Source of the DNA: GCA-2725625 sp964574215
GTDB lineage: Bacteria; Pseudomonadota; Alphaproteobacteria; Rhodospirillales; UBA2165
Reading direction: 5' to 3'
DNA: 64,000 bases
Assembly (NCBI GenBank): GCA_964574215.1
Contig: CAZNLR010000017.1
Coordinates: forward strand, 1-64,000
Below the pieces are notes generated by a model. That model was not told the DNA's origin. It did no database searches and worked only from the letters and a program-made list of their open reading frames with translations. Below are positions 26,824-37,172 of the stretch, one piece after another; position 1 is the first letter of the stretch, and each line of letters begins with the position of its first letter. A program made the translations under genes and the position numbers.

Positions 26824-27045
26824 GGGGGCGAAACAGGATCGACGTGCGTAGTAAAGACATGGTTTTCGTTCGGCATGGTACCACCGTTATCGGGCTAAAC
26901 TTTACAAATGCTAACGATAATGAAGCATTTGCGGTAGCCGCTTAACAGCTAAGCTACCACGGGGTTCGGAGGGCACCTGGCAACAGAAGCCCTCCACTAA
27001 ATTAGCGAATCGCCAATTAAAAATCGGCGAATCAGGTGGCAAGAG
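26824..27045 (+). ncRNA. ssrA: tmRNA coding piece (permuted ssrA)
   Basis: It begins GGGGGCGAAACAGGATCGAC, the universal tmRNA 5' domain. The tag frame at 26910-26945 encodes ANDNEAFAVAA and ends TAA. The C-terminal VAA and N-terminal AND(N) fit alphaproteobacterial degradation tags read by ClpXP and SspB. Downstream stems include GGAGGGC/GCCCTCC. It rescues stalled ribosomes and tags nascent chains. It is separated from the acceptor piece by about 46 bases that are removed on processing. The 3' end is approximate. The sspB gene follows directly. Confidence 0.88.
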
Positions 27046-27118
27046 GCCTATTACCCGGTCGATATTTTAAGGGCCGGTCGTCATTCAAGGCCGATTAGAG
27101 GGTAAGAACGGAATATTA

Positions 27119-27724
27119 ATGTCCGATACCAGTTTTCCATACGACCAGTGGGTCAATGAAGCCTTACGAAGCGTTCTCAACCGCGCTTTAAATCAACTCG
27201 CAGAACAGGGCTTCGCCGGCGATCATCATTTCTTTATTAATTTTCTGACCAAGCACGAAGACGTTGTGATTCCCGATTTTCTCCGTGAACAATATCCGGA
27301 GGAGATAACCATCGTTCTTCAGCATCAATATGAAAATCTTATCGTGGAAGAAGAACGTTTTGAGGTCACCTTGTCGTTCAGCGGCAAAAAACAGCATCTC
27401 GTGGTTCCCTACGATTCGGTGACATCATTTGCCGATCCGTCGGTAAATTTCGGCCTGCAGATCGGAGTTAACGCGGTGAACGAAGCCATGCGTCATGTCC
27501 AGGATGAAATTCGGGACGATGGCACTGCCGGCGAAACGGAAGATGCCCAGATCGGTGGAGCCTATCCACCGTTTCCGAAGGATGCACTGACGGATTCCAT
27601 GGGGGAAGCTCTCGAGGAAGCCATGGGGGATGATTTGGACGCCGATACCCCGGTAGATCCGCAAGAGGACGATACGCCGCAAACTGCCGAGGTCATCACC
27701 CTCGACGCCTTCCGGAAGAAATAG
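27119..27724 (+). CDS. sspB: SspB-type ClpXP adaptor (alphaproteobacterial)
   Basis: This 201-residue protein is of the alphaproteobacterial SspB type. The N-terminal substrate-binding domain (about 1-130) contains HHFFINFLTKHEDVVIPDFLREQYPEEITIVLQ-like family motifs (FLTKHEDVVIP) and VPYDSVTSFADPSVNFGLQ. An acidic flexible linker and a short C-terminal ClpX-binding tail (EVITLDAFRKK) follow. It tethers ssrA-tagged proteins to ClpX. It lies directly downstream of the tmRNA that makes the tag, a meaningful pairing. The fit to family length and layout is good. Confidence 0.92.
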   Translation: MSDTSFPYDQWVNEALRSVLNRALNQLAEQGFAGDHHFFINFLTKHEDVVIPDFLREQYPEEITIVLQHQYENLIVEEERFEVTLSFSGKKQHLVVPYDSVTSFADPSVNFGLQIGVNAVNEAMRHVQDEIRDDGTAGETEDAQIGGAYPPFPKDALTDSMGEALEEAMGDDLDADTPVDPQEDDTPQTAEVITLDAFRKK

Positions 27725-27822
27725 ACGTCTTTCCGATTTTTTTGTCTGAAAATTATGCCTACGACAGGTAGAACTCGCCAGATATCAACGAATCCCAGTT
27801 ATCAACATATAAAGGTAACAAA

Positions 27823-29442
<1,620 letters not shown>

Positions 29443-29465
29443 TTAGAGCCCCTCAGACGTCGGGC

Positions 29466-29618
29466 GGGTTCTCCGAACCCTTGGCTTGCGCGCCATTAGG
29501 CGCGGCGCGCAGTCGCGCTTACCAAAGTTCCTTTAAGAGTTTTGGTTTGGAGTTTCATAGGGAAAGTTCCATTAAAACCTCTTCCCCCCCTTGCGGGGGA
29601 GGGTTAGAGTGGGGGGGT
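29466..29618. repeat. Hairpin-rich intergenic repeat cluster
   Basis: Between the convergent fumA and VOC genes there are three GC-rich foldback elements. These are GGGTTC-TCC-GAACCC (about 29467-29481), a GCGCGCC/GGCGCGC-type element near 29488-29510, and CCTCTTCCCCCCC with GGGGGAGGG at 29578-29603, followed by a G-rich tract. Elements of the last type recur in intergenic regions of alphaproteobacterial genomes (from memory). They may act as terminators for both genes. Confidence 0.5.
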
Positions 29619-29630
29619 AAATAGGCTCCT

Positions 29631-30107
29631 TTAACCACTTCCCGCCATTTCCTCCGCCCAGGCTTTCTGGCGTTTTTCCATTTCTTCTTGGGTGACGTCT
29701 TCCACATGGGTGGCGATGGTCCATTGATGGCCGAAAGGGTCGGTCATTTTGCCCATGCGGTCGCCCCAGAACATATCTTCGATCTCTCCGGTCTGGGAGG
29801 CGCCGTTTTCAACGGCCCGGCCGATCACCCCGTCAACGTCAGGCGCATAGACGAAGATATGAACCGGCGTGCCGCCCAGTCCTTTGGGCGATTTGATATC
29901 CCATTCGTCGTTAGCGTCGGCGAGCATCACCTTCGATCCGTAAATGTCGATTTCCGCATGGAACACCGAGCCGTCCTCGCCGGGCATGAGTAAATGTTCC
30001 TTGGCTTCAAAAACCGTCTGATAAAACGCCATGGCCTTCGTGGCATTATCGACCCAGAGGTAAGGGGTAATGGACGTGAAACCTTCATTGATAAATGACG
30101 TTGCCAT
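29631..30107 (-). CDS. VOC-superfamily (glyoxalase/PhnB-like) protein
   Basis: The product is 158 residues with the PhnB-like VOC fold: ITPYLWVDNATKAMAFYQTVF near the N-terminus and paired beta-alpha-beta-beta-beta modules, ending HQWTIATHVEDVT. The PhnB-like subgroup often lacks defined catalytic activity, and the substrate cannot be inferred. The start at 30107 has GGGAGGAAG directly upstream (strong ribosome site). It is a single gene, convergent with fumA and divergent from the hydrolase at 30215. Confidence 0.85.
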   Translation of the reverse strand: MATSFINEGFTSITPYLWVDNATKAMAFYQTVFEAKEHLLMPGEDGSVFHAEIDIYGSKVMLADANDEWDIKSPKGLGGTPVHIFVYAPDVDGVIGRAVENGASQTGEIEDMFWGDRMGKMTDPFGHQWTIATHVEDVTQEEMEKRQKAWAEEMAGSG

Positions 30108-30214
30108 AATCTTCCTCCCTTATTTATAAAATGAACAAAACATGAACACATAGGAATTGTCAAGACCTTGATATCCACTATGTTAGATGAGAAAGAGCTG
30201 TATAGATCGAGGGA

Positions 30215-30862
30215 ATGAGCGCAAATATGAATCAACCACCACCGATCCATTTTGATGGTCCAAAGAACGCCACAGCGACATTCGCCTTTGCTCATGGTGC
30301 GGGCGTCGGCATGGAAAGCGAATTTATAGAATACTTTGCTAACCGTATCGCCGCCACCGGTATCCGGGTGGCGCGGTTTGAATTTCCTTACATGCAGAAG
30401 CGGCGGGAAGACGGCAAAAAACGTCCCCCGGACCGGGGCCCCGTCCTGCTGGAAACCTGGCGAGCGGTGATTGAGGAATTGGGGGCTGAAAAACTGTTTG
30501 TCGGCGGGAAATCCATGGGCGGACGCATCGCTTCCATGGTTGCCGCCGAACTGGAAAAAGAGGAGAGGTCGGTCGCCGGTTGCATCTGCCTGGGCTATCC
30601 TTTCCATGCGCCGGGTAAACCGGACAAGGTGCGGATTGAGCATCTGCTGGACATGGCAACGCCGACATTAATCCTGCAGGGAACCCGAGACCCCTTCGGC
30701 ACCTTGGAAGAAGTGCCCACCTATCCCCTGAGCAAAAACGTTTCCTTCCACTGGCTGGAAGACGGAGAACACAGCTTCAAACCCAGCAAAGCCTCGGGTC
30801 GCACGGAGGAGCAAAATTGGGACGAGGCGATCGAGACTCTCGTGGCGTTTGTCAAAAGATAA
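30215..30862 (+). CDS. Alpha/beta-hydrolase, TEX30/KANL3-like
   Basis: The product is 215 residues with the TEX30/KANL3-like alpha/beta-hydrolase pattern: FAHGAGVGMES (oxyanion region), the nucleophile elbow GGKSMGGRIAS (Ser in GKSMG, about residue 97), TPTLILQGTRDPFG (acid) and EDGEHSFKP (histidine). It is likely a soluble esterase or hydrolase of unknown substrate. The ATG at 30215 abuts a GAGGGA sequence; the in-frame ATG at 30227 would be an alternative start. A hairpin follows the stop. Confidence 0.82.
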   Translation: MSANMNQPPPIHFDGPKNATATFAFAHGAGVGMESEFIEYFANRIAATGIRVARFEFPYMQKRREDGKKRPPDRGPVLLETWRAVIEELGAEKLFVGGKSMGGRIASMVAAELEKEERSVAGCICLGYPFHAPGKPDKVRIEHLLDMATPTLILQGTRDPFGTLEEVPTYPLSKNVSFHWLEDGEHSFKPSKASGRTEEQNWDEAIETLVAFVKR

Positions 30863-30864
30863 TC

Positions 30865-30889
30865 GGGGACACACAATTTGCGTGTCCCC
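30865..30889. terminator. Hairpin between hydrolase and prpC
   Basis: GGGGACAC pairs with GTGTCCCC around a nine-base loop, two bases after the hydrolase stop and between convergent genes. There is no T-run, so it may be a weak bidirectional terminator or a palindromic repetitive element. Confidence 0.5.
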
Positions 30890-30913
30890 AATCGGTTAAG
30901 CTGTTGAATTTTC

Positions 30914-32245
30914 TTATTTTCTCTTGGTGATCGGCTTGACCCGGCGTTGTGATTTGCCGCTGTAGGCGCTGAGAGGGCGGATCAAGGCGTTGGCGGCGTT
31001 CTGTTCCAAAATATGCGCCGACCAGCCGGTGATGCGGGCCATGACGAAAATTGGCGTGTAGAGATTGACCGGGAAGCCCATCAGGTAATAAGCCGGCCCC
31101 GACGGGAAATCCAGATTTGGGTAGATGCCCTTTTCGTTGATGAAAATATCGGCCAGGATGTTGTAGATTTCCAACCACTTGGTGTCGCCGGACCAATGGG
31201 TCAAGTCCTCCAGGCAAGCTTTCATGGTGGGCACCCGGCTGTCACCGTGCTTATAGACCCGGTGACCGAAGCCCATGATCAGCTTCTTGTTGGCGATGGC
31301 GTCCCTAATCCAGGGTTCGGCCCGTTTGGGCGTCCGGATAACCTCCATCATTTCCATCACCGCTTCGTTGGCGCCGCCGTGGAGCGGACCTTTGAGAGAG
31401 CCGATGCCGCCGGTGACGGCCGAATAGAAATCAGAACGGCTCGAGGTAATCACGCGGCTGGTGAAGGTAGAGGCATTGAAACTATGCTCGGCGTACAAAA
31501 TGAGCGATGTATCGAAAGCTTTGACAACTTTCTTGGGAGGCACTTTGCCGAAACACATGTGAAAGAAGTTTTCCGCCATGGACAGATCGGTCCGCGGCGG
31601 TATGCGGCGCTTGCCGTTGCGGAAGCGGAAATCGGTGGCGATCATGGTGGGGATTTTTGACAAGAGGTTGATGGCCCGTGCCATATCCGCTTCGCGGGGC
31701 TCGCCGCCCCAGGCTTCTTCGGTCGTGCCGAGATAGCTGACTGCGGTCCGGACGGTGTCCATGGGATGGGCCCGTTTGGGAAATTTAGCGATCACGTCCA
31801 CGTGGTTTTTGCTCAGTTTCCGAAGGCTGCGCTCTTTCTTTTTAAAGGCGTTTAATTGTTTGCGGTTAGGCAGTTCGCCTTCCAGCAGCAAATAGGCAAC
31901 TTCTTCGAAACTGCAATGGGCGGCCAGATCCTGAACGGCATAGCCGCGGTAGGTCAGGGAATTGGTCTCCGGCATGACTTTGGAAACCGCCGTGGTGTCG
32001 GCGATCACGCCAACCAGGCCTTTTCTGATGTCGGGGGCCCCAGTCGCGGATTTTTTGGCTGCGGATTTTTTGGCTGCGGCTTTTTTCGGGGCGGCTTTTT
32101 TCGTCACCTTCTTGGTCGCCTTTTTCGCTGTCTTTTTAGCGGTTTTTTTCACCGTTTTCTTGACAGTTTTTTTAGCCGATTTTCTGGGGGCCGCCTTTTT
32201 AGCGGCCGTTTTTTTCTTCCCCTTCGCTTTTGCTGCTTTGGCCAT
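30914..32245 (-). CDS. prpC: 2-methylcitrate synthase with histone-like N-terminal tail
   Basis: The product is 443 residues. Residues 71-443 are a citrate-synthase-family enzyme with catalytic His in PLHGGANEAVM, His in GFGHRVYKHGDSR and Asp in NLDFPSGPAYY. Its place after prpD and prpB identifies it as 2-methylcitrate synthase, which condenses propionyl-CoA with oxaloacetate. Residues 1-70 are an extra Lys/Ala/Thr-rich tail (about 29 Lys) of AAKK and KKTVKK repeats, like histone H1 or Hc1 tails, and are absent from normal PrpC. The start is secure: GGAG lies six bases before the ATG. The tail may bind nucleic acid or polyphosphate; its effect is unknown. Confidence 0.88.
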   Translation of the reverse strand: MAKAAKAKGKKKTAAKKAAPRKSAKKTVKKTVKKTAKKTAKKATKKVTKKAAPKKAAAKKSAAKKSATGAPDIRKGLVGVIADTTAVSKVMPETNSLTYRGYAVQDLAAHCSFEEVAYLLLEGELPNRKQLNAFKKKERSLRKLSKNHVDVIAKFPKRAHPMDTVRTAVSYLGTTEEAWGGEPREADMARAINLLSKIPTMIATDFRFRNGKRRIPPRTDLSMAENFFHMCFGKVPPKKVVKAFDTSLILYAEHSFNASTFTSRVITSSRSDFYSAVTGGIGSLKGPLHGGANEAVMEMMEVIRTPKRAEPWIRDAIANKKLIMGFGHRVYKHGDSRVPTMKACLEDLTHWSGDTKWLEIYNILADIFINEKGIYPNLDFPSGPAYYLMGFPVNLYTPIFVMARITGWSAHILEQNAANALIRPLSAYSGKSQRRVKPITKRK

Positions 32246-32255
32246 CCTTAACTCC

Positions 32256-32265
32256 NNNNNNNNNN
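32256..32265. other. Assembly gap (10 N) between prpB and prpC
   Basis: Ten N lie between the prpB stop (32270-32272) and the prpC ribosome site (GGAG, next to 32255). No coding sequence is interrupted. Confidence 0.9.
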
Positions 32266-32269
32266 TGAA

Positions 32270-33163
32270 CTATAATTTGAAATTATGTAAATTTTGGTCG
32301 AACTGATTGTATTCCTCATAATGCAGGGTCTCGTAGAGCCGCTTGCGCGTCTGCATGGTGTCCAGAACGTTCTCAAGCGTGCCGTCTCTTTTCAAAGCGC
32401 CGTAACTGGCTTCAATGGCCCCCATGGCGATGCGCAGGGACGAGACCGGGTAAATGGCGATGTTGTAGCCGAGTTCGGTCAGCTGATCCTTGGTCAGGAG
32501 CGGCGTCTTGCCGAATTCAGTAATATTGGCCAGCAAAGGCACGTCGATAGCGGCCCTGAATTCCTCGTATTCCGGGATGGTGGTGAGGGCTTCCGGAAAG
32601 ATCGCCTCGGCTCCCGCGTCCACATAGGCCTTGGCCCGGTCGATGGCCGATTGCATGCCTTCCGATGCCTTGGCGTCGGTCCGCACCATCAACAGGAAAT
32701 TGGAGTCCCGTTTGGCGTTGGCGGCGGCGGTGACTTTCTGGCACATGGCGTCCCGCTCGATGATAATTTTATTGTCGAGATGGCCGCAGCGCTTGGGGCT
32801 TAGCTGGTCTTCAATGTGGCAGCCCGCCATGCCCAACTCTTCGATTTCCTGGATGGTGCGGGCGGTGTTCAAGGCCTCGCCCCAGCCCGTATCGGCATCG
32901 ATGATGGCGGGAAGCTCCGTCACCCGGGCGATCTGGCGGCCCCGTTGGGAGACTTCGGTGAGCGTGGTCAGGCCGATGTCGGGCATGGCCAACTCAGCCG
33001 ACAGGGCGCCGCCGGATATATATATGCCGTCAAAGCCCAGTTCCTGGACGATGCGGGCAATCAACGGCGCATGGGCGCCGGGCAGTTGAAGCAGGCGGCC
33101 TGAAGCCAGTTCCTTCCGGAAATCGGCTCTTTTTTCGTCGGCGGTTTTGGTTCCAAATAACAT
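32270..33163 (-). CDS. prpB: 2-methylisocitrate lyase
   Basis: This 297-residue enzyme of the PEP mutase/isocitrate lyase superfamily splits 2-methylisocitrate into pyruvate and succinate. The active-site motif KRCGH (SPKRCGHLDNK), the DADTGWG metal motif and IEDQ are present, along with FPEALTT and the ANITEFGKTP loop. It lies 12 bases after prpD and upstream of prpC, completing prpD-prpB-prpC. The start at ATG 33163 matches the family length. Confidence 0.95.
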   Translation of the reverse strand: MLFGTKTADEKRADFRKELASGRLLQLPGAHAPLIARIVQELGFDGIYISGGALSAELAMPDIGLTTLTEVSQRGRQIARVTELPAIIDADTGWGEALNTARTIQEIEELGMAGCHIEDQLSPKRCGHLDNKIIIERDAMCQKVTAAANAKRDSNFLLMVRTDAKASEGMQSAIDRAKAYVDAGAEAIFPEALTTIPEYEEFRAAIDVPLLANITEFGKTPLLTKDQLTELGYNIAIYPVSSLRIAMGAIEASYGALKRDGTLENVLDTMQTRKRLYETLHYEEYNQFDQNLHNFKL

Positions 33164-33175
33164 TGGACTATTCCT

Positions 33176-34684
33176 TTAAAAGATACCTGTGGTATCCGGT
33201 GTATTGTTAATGAGCTCCGCATTGTCCAGGGTGACGTTGATCTGGGCGACGTCTGCGGCGCCAAGATCGGGCAGGGCCTGCACTAAATCAAGGAATCGGC
33301 TGCTTTCGGCTGCTGAAATCACGTCGTCGGTTAGAATCTTGAATTTACGGATATAGTCGGGCCGGGAGAAGGGTTTGGCGCCGGCCGGATGGGCATTGGC
33401 CACGGCCAATTCATCGACGACTTTCTCGCCCGATTTTAGGGTCACTTCCAAACGCCCGCCGAATGCCCGTTGATTGGGATCGGGGTCATGGTAGCGTTCG
33501 GTCCAGGCGGCTTCCTCCTCGGTGGAAATTTTATGCCACAGCCGGACCGTATCTTCCCGCTGGGCGCGCTCCGGCGCGTAGGATTTGACGTGATGCCATT
33601 CGCCGTCCTGAAGCGCCACCGCCAATATATACATAATAGAGTGATCGAGCGTCTCCCGGCTGGCCTTGGGGTCCATCTTCTGCGGGTCTTTGGCGCCGGT
33701 GCCGATAACATAATGCGTGTGATGGCTGGTATAGAGCTTGATCGAATCGACCGCTTCCCAATCCTCAATGTTATCCCGTACCCGAAAGGCCAGGTCGATG
33801 AGCGCCTGGCTTTGATATTCGGCGGAATGCTCCTTGGTATAGGATTCCAGGATGGCCCCTTTGGCTTCTCCCGGTTCCGGCAAGGGGACCGTATATTCGG
33901 CGTCCGGCCCGTCCAAAATCCAGGCGATCACGCTGTCTTCGCCTTCATAGATAGGCGACGGCGCACCTTCGCCCCGCATACAGCGGTCGACGGCTTCGAT
34001 GGCCAGCTTGCCGGCGTGGGACGGCGCATAGGCCTTCCAGGACGAGATTTCGCCTTTGCGGGATTGTCGGGTCGATACCGTGGTGTGCAGGGCCTGCTGC
34101 ACCGACTGAAAGATGGTGTCCGTATCCAGCCCCAACAGCGTACCGATGCCGGCGGCGGCGGCGGGGCCCAAATGGGCGATATGGTCGATCTTATGAGCAT
34201 GCAGGCAAATGCCCTTAACCAGATCGATCTGAATTTCGTAACCGGTGGCAAGGCCCCTCAGCAAGTCCTTGCCGTTTTTTCCCGTCTGCTGGGCCACGGC
34301 CAGGATGGGCGGAATATTATCGCCGGGGTGGGAATAGTCGGCGGCCAAAAATGTATCGTGGTAGTCCAGTTCACGCACCGCCGTTCCGTTAGCCCAGGCG
34401 GCCCACTCGGCATGAAAACGCTGATCCAGGGGCATGCCGAACACCGCTGCACCGCCGTCCCTGGGGTGGGCAAGCGCTTGGGCGCGGGCGCTGGCGACGG
34501 GATGACGATTTATTGAAGCAATGGCAACTGAAGCATTGTCAATAATGCGGTTGATCACCATATCCGATACATCGCCGGAAACTTCTACGGAATCGGCTGC
34601 GACTTGGGCGATTTTCCATGCGAATTGATCCTCCTTAGGCAGGGGCTTTTCGGAGGGGAAGACGTTGATGACGTGATTTTTCAA
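33176..34684 (-). CDS. prpD: 2-methylcitrate dehydratase
   Basis: This 502-residue MmgE/PrpD-family enzyme dehydrates 2-methylcitrate to 2-methyl-cis-aconitate without an Fe-S cluster. Family features include HPRDGGAAVFGMP, HPGDNIPPILAVAQQTGKNG and GEISSWKAYAPSHAGKLAIEAV. It is the first gene of prpD-prpB-prpC. No prpR-type regulator is adjacent; the promoter must lie in the 195-base divergent region shared with had. The ATG at 34684 is the chosen start. Confidence 0.94.
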   Translation of the reverse strand: MKNHVINVFPSEKPLPKEDQFAWKIAQVAADSVEVSGDVSDMVINRIIDNASVAIASINRHPVASARAQALAHPRDGGAAVFGMPLDQRFHAEWAAWANGTAVRELDYHDTFLAADYSHPGDNIPPILAVAQQTGKNGKDLLRGLATGYEIQIDLVKGICLHAHKIDHIAHLGPAAAAGIGTLLGLDTDTIFQSVQQALHTTVSTRQSRKGEISSWKAYAPSHAGKLAIEAVDRCMRGEGAPSPIYEGEDSVIAWILDGPDAEYTVPLPEPGEAKGAILESYTKEHSAEYQSQALIDLAFRVRDNIEDWEAVDSIKLYTSHHTHYVIGTGAKDPQKMDPKASRETLDHSIMYILAVALQDGEWHHVKSYAPERAQREDTVRLWHKISTEEEAAWTERYHDPDPNQRAFGGRLEVTLKSGEKVVDELAVANAHPAGAKPFSRPDYIRKFKILTDDVISAAESSRFLDLVQALPDLGAADVAQINVTLDNAELINNTPDTTGIF

Positions 34685-34879
34685 GTTATGAAGGCCTTTT
34701 CGAAAACAGCAGAATAGTCAGGAATTTATGTTCGCGGACATGGTCTACATCATTCGAATACCGATTCCCAAGCGAAATATGATGAAGATAGAAATTAATC
34801 CCACAATTTTAATGTTGACTCTAATTCGGTATTGTCGTACCTATTTACCATAATTAGTCATTTACGAGGTACTTTAGAA

Positions 34880-35959
34880 ATGTCGGACGCCCCTTATCGC
34901 TGGGAAATGATTGAACCAGGCAAGCCCATGGAGAAAGTTGAATTTGATCCTTTCCCCCCAGGTGACGGTGAAGTTGTGGTTGAAGTTGAAGGGTGCGGCG
35001 TCTGTCATACCGACCTCGGTTATTATTATGACGGCGTACGCACCAATGCCGAACTGCCCCTCGCGCTTGGCCATGAAATTAGCGGCCGCGTCGTTGCCGC
35101 CGGTAAAAACTACGAAAACATGATCGGCAAGGCGGTTCTTATTCCCGCCGTCATTCCCTGCGGCGAATGCGATCTCTGCAAACGCGGCAAGGAAACCATC
35201 TGCCGTCAGCAATATGTGCCCGGCTGCGACACCCATGGCGGTTTCGCCAGCCATATCAAAATTCCCGGTTTCGGACTGTGTGAGATTGACGAGGCCAAAT
35301 TGGCGGCCGCCGGTCTTGATTTGGCGGACGTTTCAGTTGTCGCCGACGCTTTGACCACTCCTTATCAGGCTGTTTATCAGGCCGATCTCAAAGAAGGCGA
35401 TCTGGCGATCGTTATCGGTGTTGGCGGTGTGGGTGGATATTGTGTTCAGGTGGCTGCCGCTTTCGGCGCTACGGTGATCGCCGTCGATATCGATCAGGAC
35501 AAGTTGGATGAAATCAGCAAAGCCGGTGCCGCTGCGACCTTTAACCCCAAGGATTATCCCGGCCGTGAGCTGAGAAAAGCCATTTCCGCGTTTGCCAAGG
35601 AAAACGGCCTCAGGGCGACCGAATGGACGATTATGGAATGTTCCGGGTCGGCTCCCGGTCAGCAAACCGCTTATGGCTTGTTGGTTCACGGCGCGACCCT
35701 GTGTGTCGTTGGCTTCACCATGGACAAGGTGGAAATCCGCTTGTCCAATTTGATGGCCTTCCACGCCCGCGCTCTCGGTAACTGGGGGTGCACCACCGGC
35801 AACTACCCCGACGCCTTAAACCTGGTGTTGGACGGCAAAGTCAAAGTGAAGCCCTTTATTGAACATCACCCACTTGATAAAATTAACGAAATTTTTGAAC
35901 TCGTACACGCTCACAAGAATACCGGGCGGGCCATCCTAATGCCCAAAATGAGTTCCTAA
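34880..35959 (+). CDS. had: 6-hydroxycyclohex-1-ene-1-carbonyl-CoA dehydrogenase
   Basis: This zinc-type medium-chain alcohol dehydrogenase of 359 residues oxidises 6-hydroxycyclohex-1-ene-carbonyl-CoA with NAD+, in the Thauera-type benzoyl-CoA pathway. GroES domain motifs are CGVCHTD and GHEISGRV, and the structural zinc site is CGECDLCKRGKETIC. The nucleotide site is GVGGVGGYCVQVA near residue 180. The ATG at 34880 is preferred because GAGGT lies nine bases upstream. It is the first gene of the had-oah-dch-bcrCBAD operon. Context makes this specific function more likely than a general alcohol dehydrogenase. Confidence 0.9.
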   Translation: MSDAPYRWEMIEPGKPMEKVEFDPFPPGDGEVVVEVEGCGVCHTDLGYYYDGVRTNAELPLALGHEISGRVVAAGKNYENMIGKAVLIPAVIPCGECDLCKRGKETICRQQYVPGCDTHGGFASHIKIPGFGLCEIDEAKLAAAGLDLADVSVVADALTTPYQAVYQADLKEGDLAIVIGVGGVGGYCVQVAAAFGATVIAVDIDQDKLDEISKAGAAATFNPKDYPGRELRKAISAFAKENGLRATEWTIMECSGSAPGQQTAYGLLVHGATLCVVGFTMDKVEIRLSNLMAFHARALGNWGCTTGNYPDALNLVLDGKVKVKPFIEHHPLDKINEIFELVHAHKNTGRAILMPKMSS

Positions 35960-36005
35960 TTCTTACTGCCCCCAATAATCGACTTAAAATCAGAGGAAGA
36001 GATTT

Positions 36006-37145
36006 ATGGTTAAAGATACCGCAACAGTTATTAAAGAAAACACCACTCCAAATCTAAAAAACCACAATTTGGTGGAAAGCTGGGACTTTGATGGACTGAA
36101 ATACGAAAGAAAGCCGGCCATTGATGAAAATGGCAAAGAGGTCAACGGCATCTACAATGTTTGGATTACGCTCGACAACGAGAAGCAATTCAATTCATAC
36201 AGCACGGAAATGGTCAAAGGCATGATTTTGGGTTTCCGCGAAGCCTCCAACTCGCGGGACGTCAATGCGGTTGTTTTGACCGGTGCCGGTCACAAGGCCT
36301 TCTGCACCGGCGGCAACACCAAAGAATATGCCGAATATTATTCCGGTCAGGATCAGGAATATCGCCAATACATGCGCTTGTTCAACGACATGGTCTCCAC
36401 CATGCTTATTTGTGACAAGCCGGTCATCTGCCGGGTTAACGGCATGCGCATCGGCGGCGGTCAGGAAATGGGCATGGCCTGTGACTTCTCAGTCGCCCAG
36501 GATATGGCCAATTTTGGTCAGGCCGGTCCGAAACACGGTTCCGCGGCCATCGGCGGCGCCACCGATTTCTTGCCGCCGTTGATCGGTGTCGAGCAGTCCA
36601 TGGTATCCGCCGTTCTCTGCCGGCCCCTTTCGGCTCACAAAGCCGCCCGTCTCGGCATTATTATGGATACGGTTCCGGCTCTGAAAGTCGACGGCAAGTT
36701 CGTCCCCAATCCCCTCGTTACCACCGAAGCAGTGACCGATGACTACGGCCGGATGATCCATGGCGAATTCAAAACCGATCCGGAAGAAATTAAACAAGCC
36801 AAGGAGACCATCAAATCGGGCGAAATGGATTTGTCTTTGCTGGATGCCAAAGTCGAAGAGCTTTGCACGGCGGTTCTGCATACCTTCCCGGAATGCACCA
36901 CCAAGTCCCTTGAGCAACTGCGTAAGCCGAAACTCGAAGTTTGGAACCTGCGCAAAGAGGATGCCCGTTCCTGGCTCGGTTACAACATGATGGCCGAAGC
37001 CCGCACCGGTTTCCGCGCCTTCAACGAAGGCAACAAGGAAATTGGGCGCGAGATTGATTTCGTCGCTCTTCGCCAAGCCCGCGCCGCCGGCGTACCTTGG
37101 AGCGATGATCTTGTCGAAAGCCTGATTCCCCGGGCTGCGGAATAG
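36006..37145 (+). CDS. oah: 6-oxocyclohex-1-ene-1-carbonyl-CoA hydrolase
   Basis: This 379-residue enzyme of the enoyl-CoA hydratase/crotonase superfamily opens the ring of 6-oxocyclohex-1-ene-1-carbonyl-CoA to 3-hydroxypimelyl-CoA. Distinctive Oah features are the long N-terminus with VESWDFDGLKYERKPA, the CoA-binding CTGGNTKEYAEYYSG, the oxyanion region VNGMRIGGGQEMGMACDFSVAQD, and a C-terminal extension much longer than in simple hydratases. AGAGGAAGAG precedes the ATG. It lies between had and dch. Confidence 0.93.
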   Translation: MVKDTATVIKENTTPNLKNHNLVESWDFDGLKYERKPAIDENGKEVNGIYNVWITLDNEKQFNSYSTEMVKGMILGFREASNSRDVNAVVLTGAGHKAFCTGGNTKEYAEYYSGQDQEYRQYMRLFNDMVSTMLICDKPVICRVNGMRIGGGQEMGMACDFSVAQDMANFGQAGPKHGSAAIGGATDFLPPLIGVEQSMVSAVLCRPLSAHKAARLGIIMDTVPALKVDGKFVPNPLVTTEAVTDDYGRMIHGEFKTDPEEIKQAKETIKSGEMDLSLLDAKVEELCTAVLHTFPECTTKSLEQLRKPKLEVWNLRKEDARSWLGYNMMAEARTGFRAFNEGNKEIGREIDFVALRQARAAGVPWSDDLVESLIPRAAE

Positions 37146-37172
37146 TAGGCCAGGTAGGCTGAGAGCAAAGCG

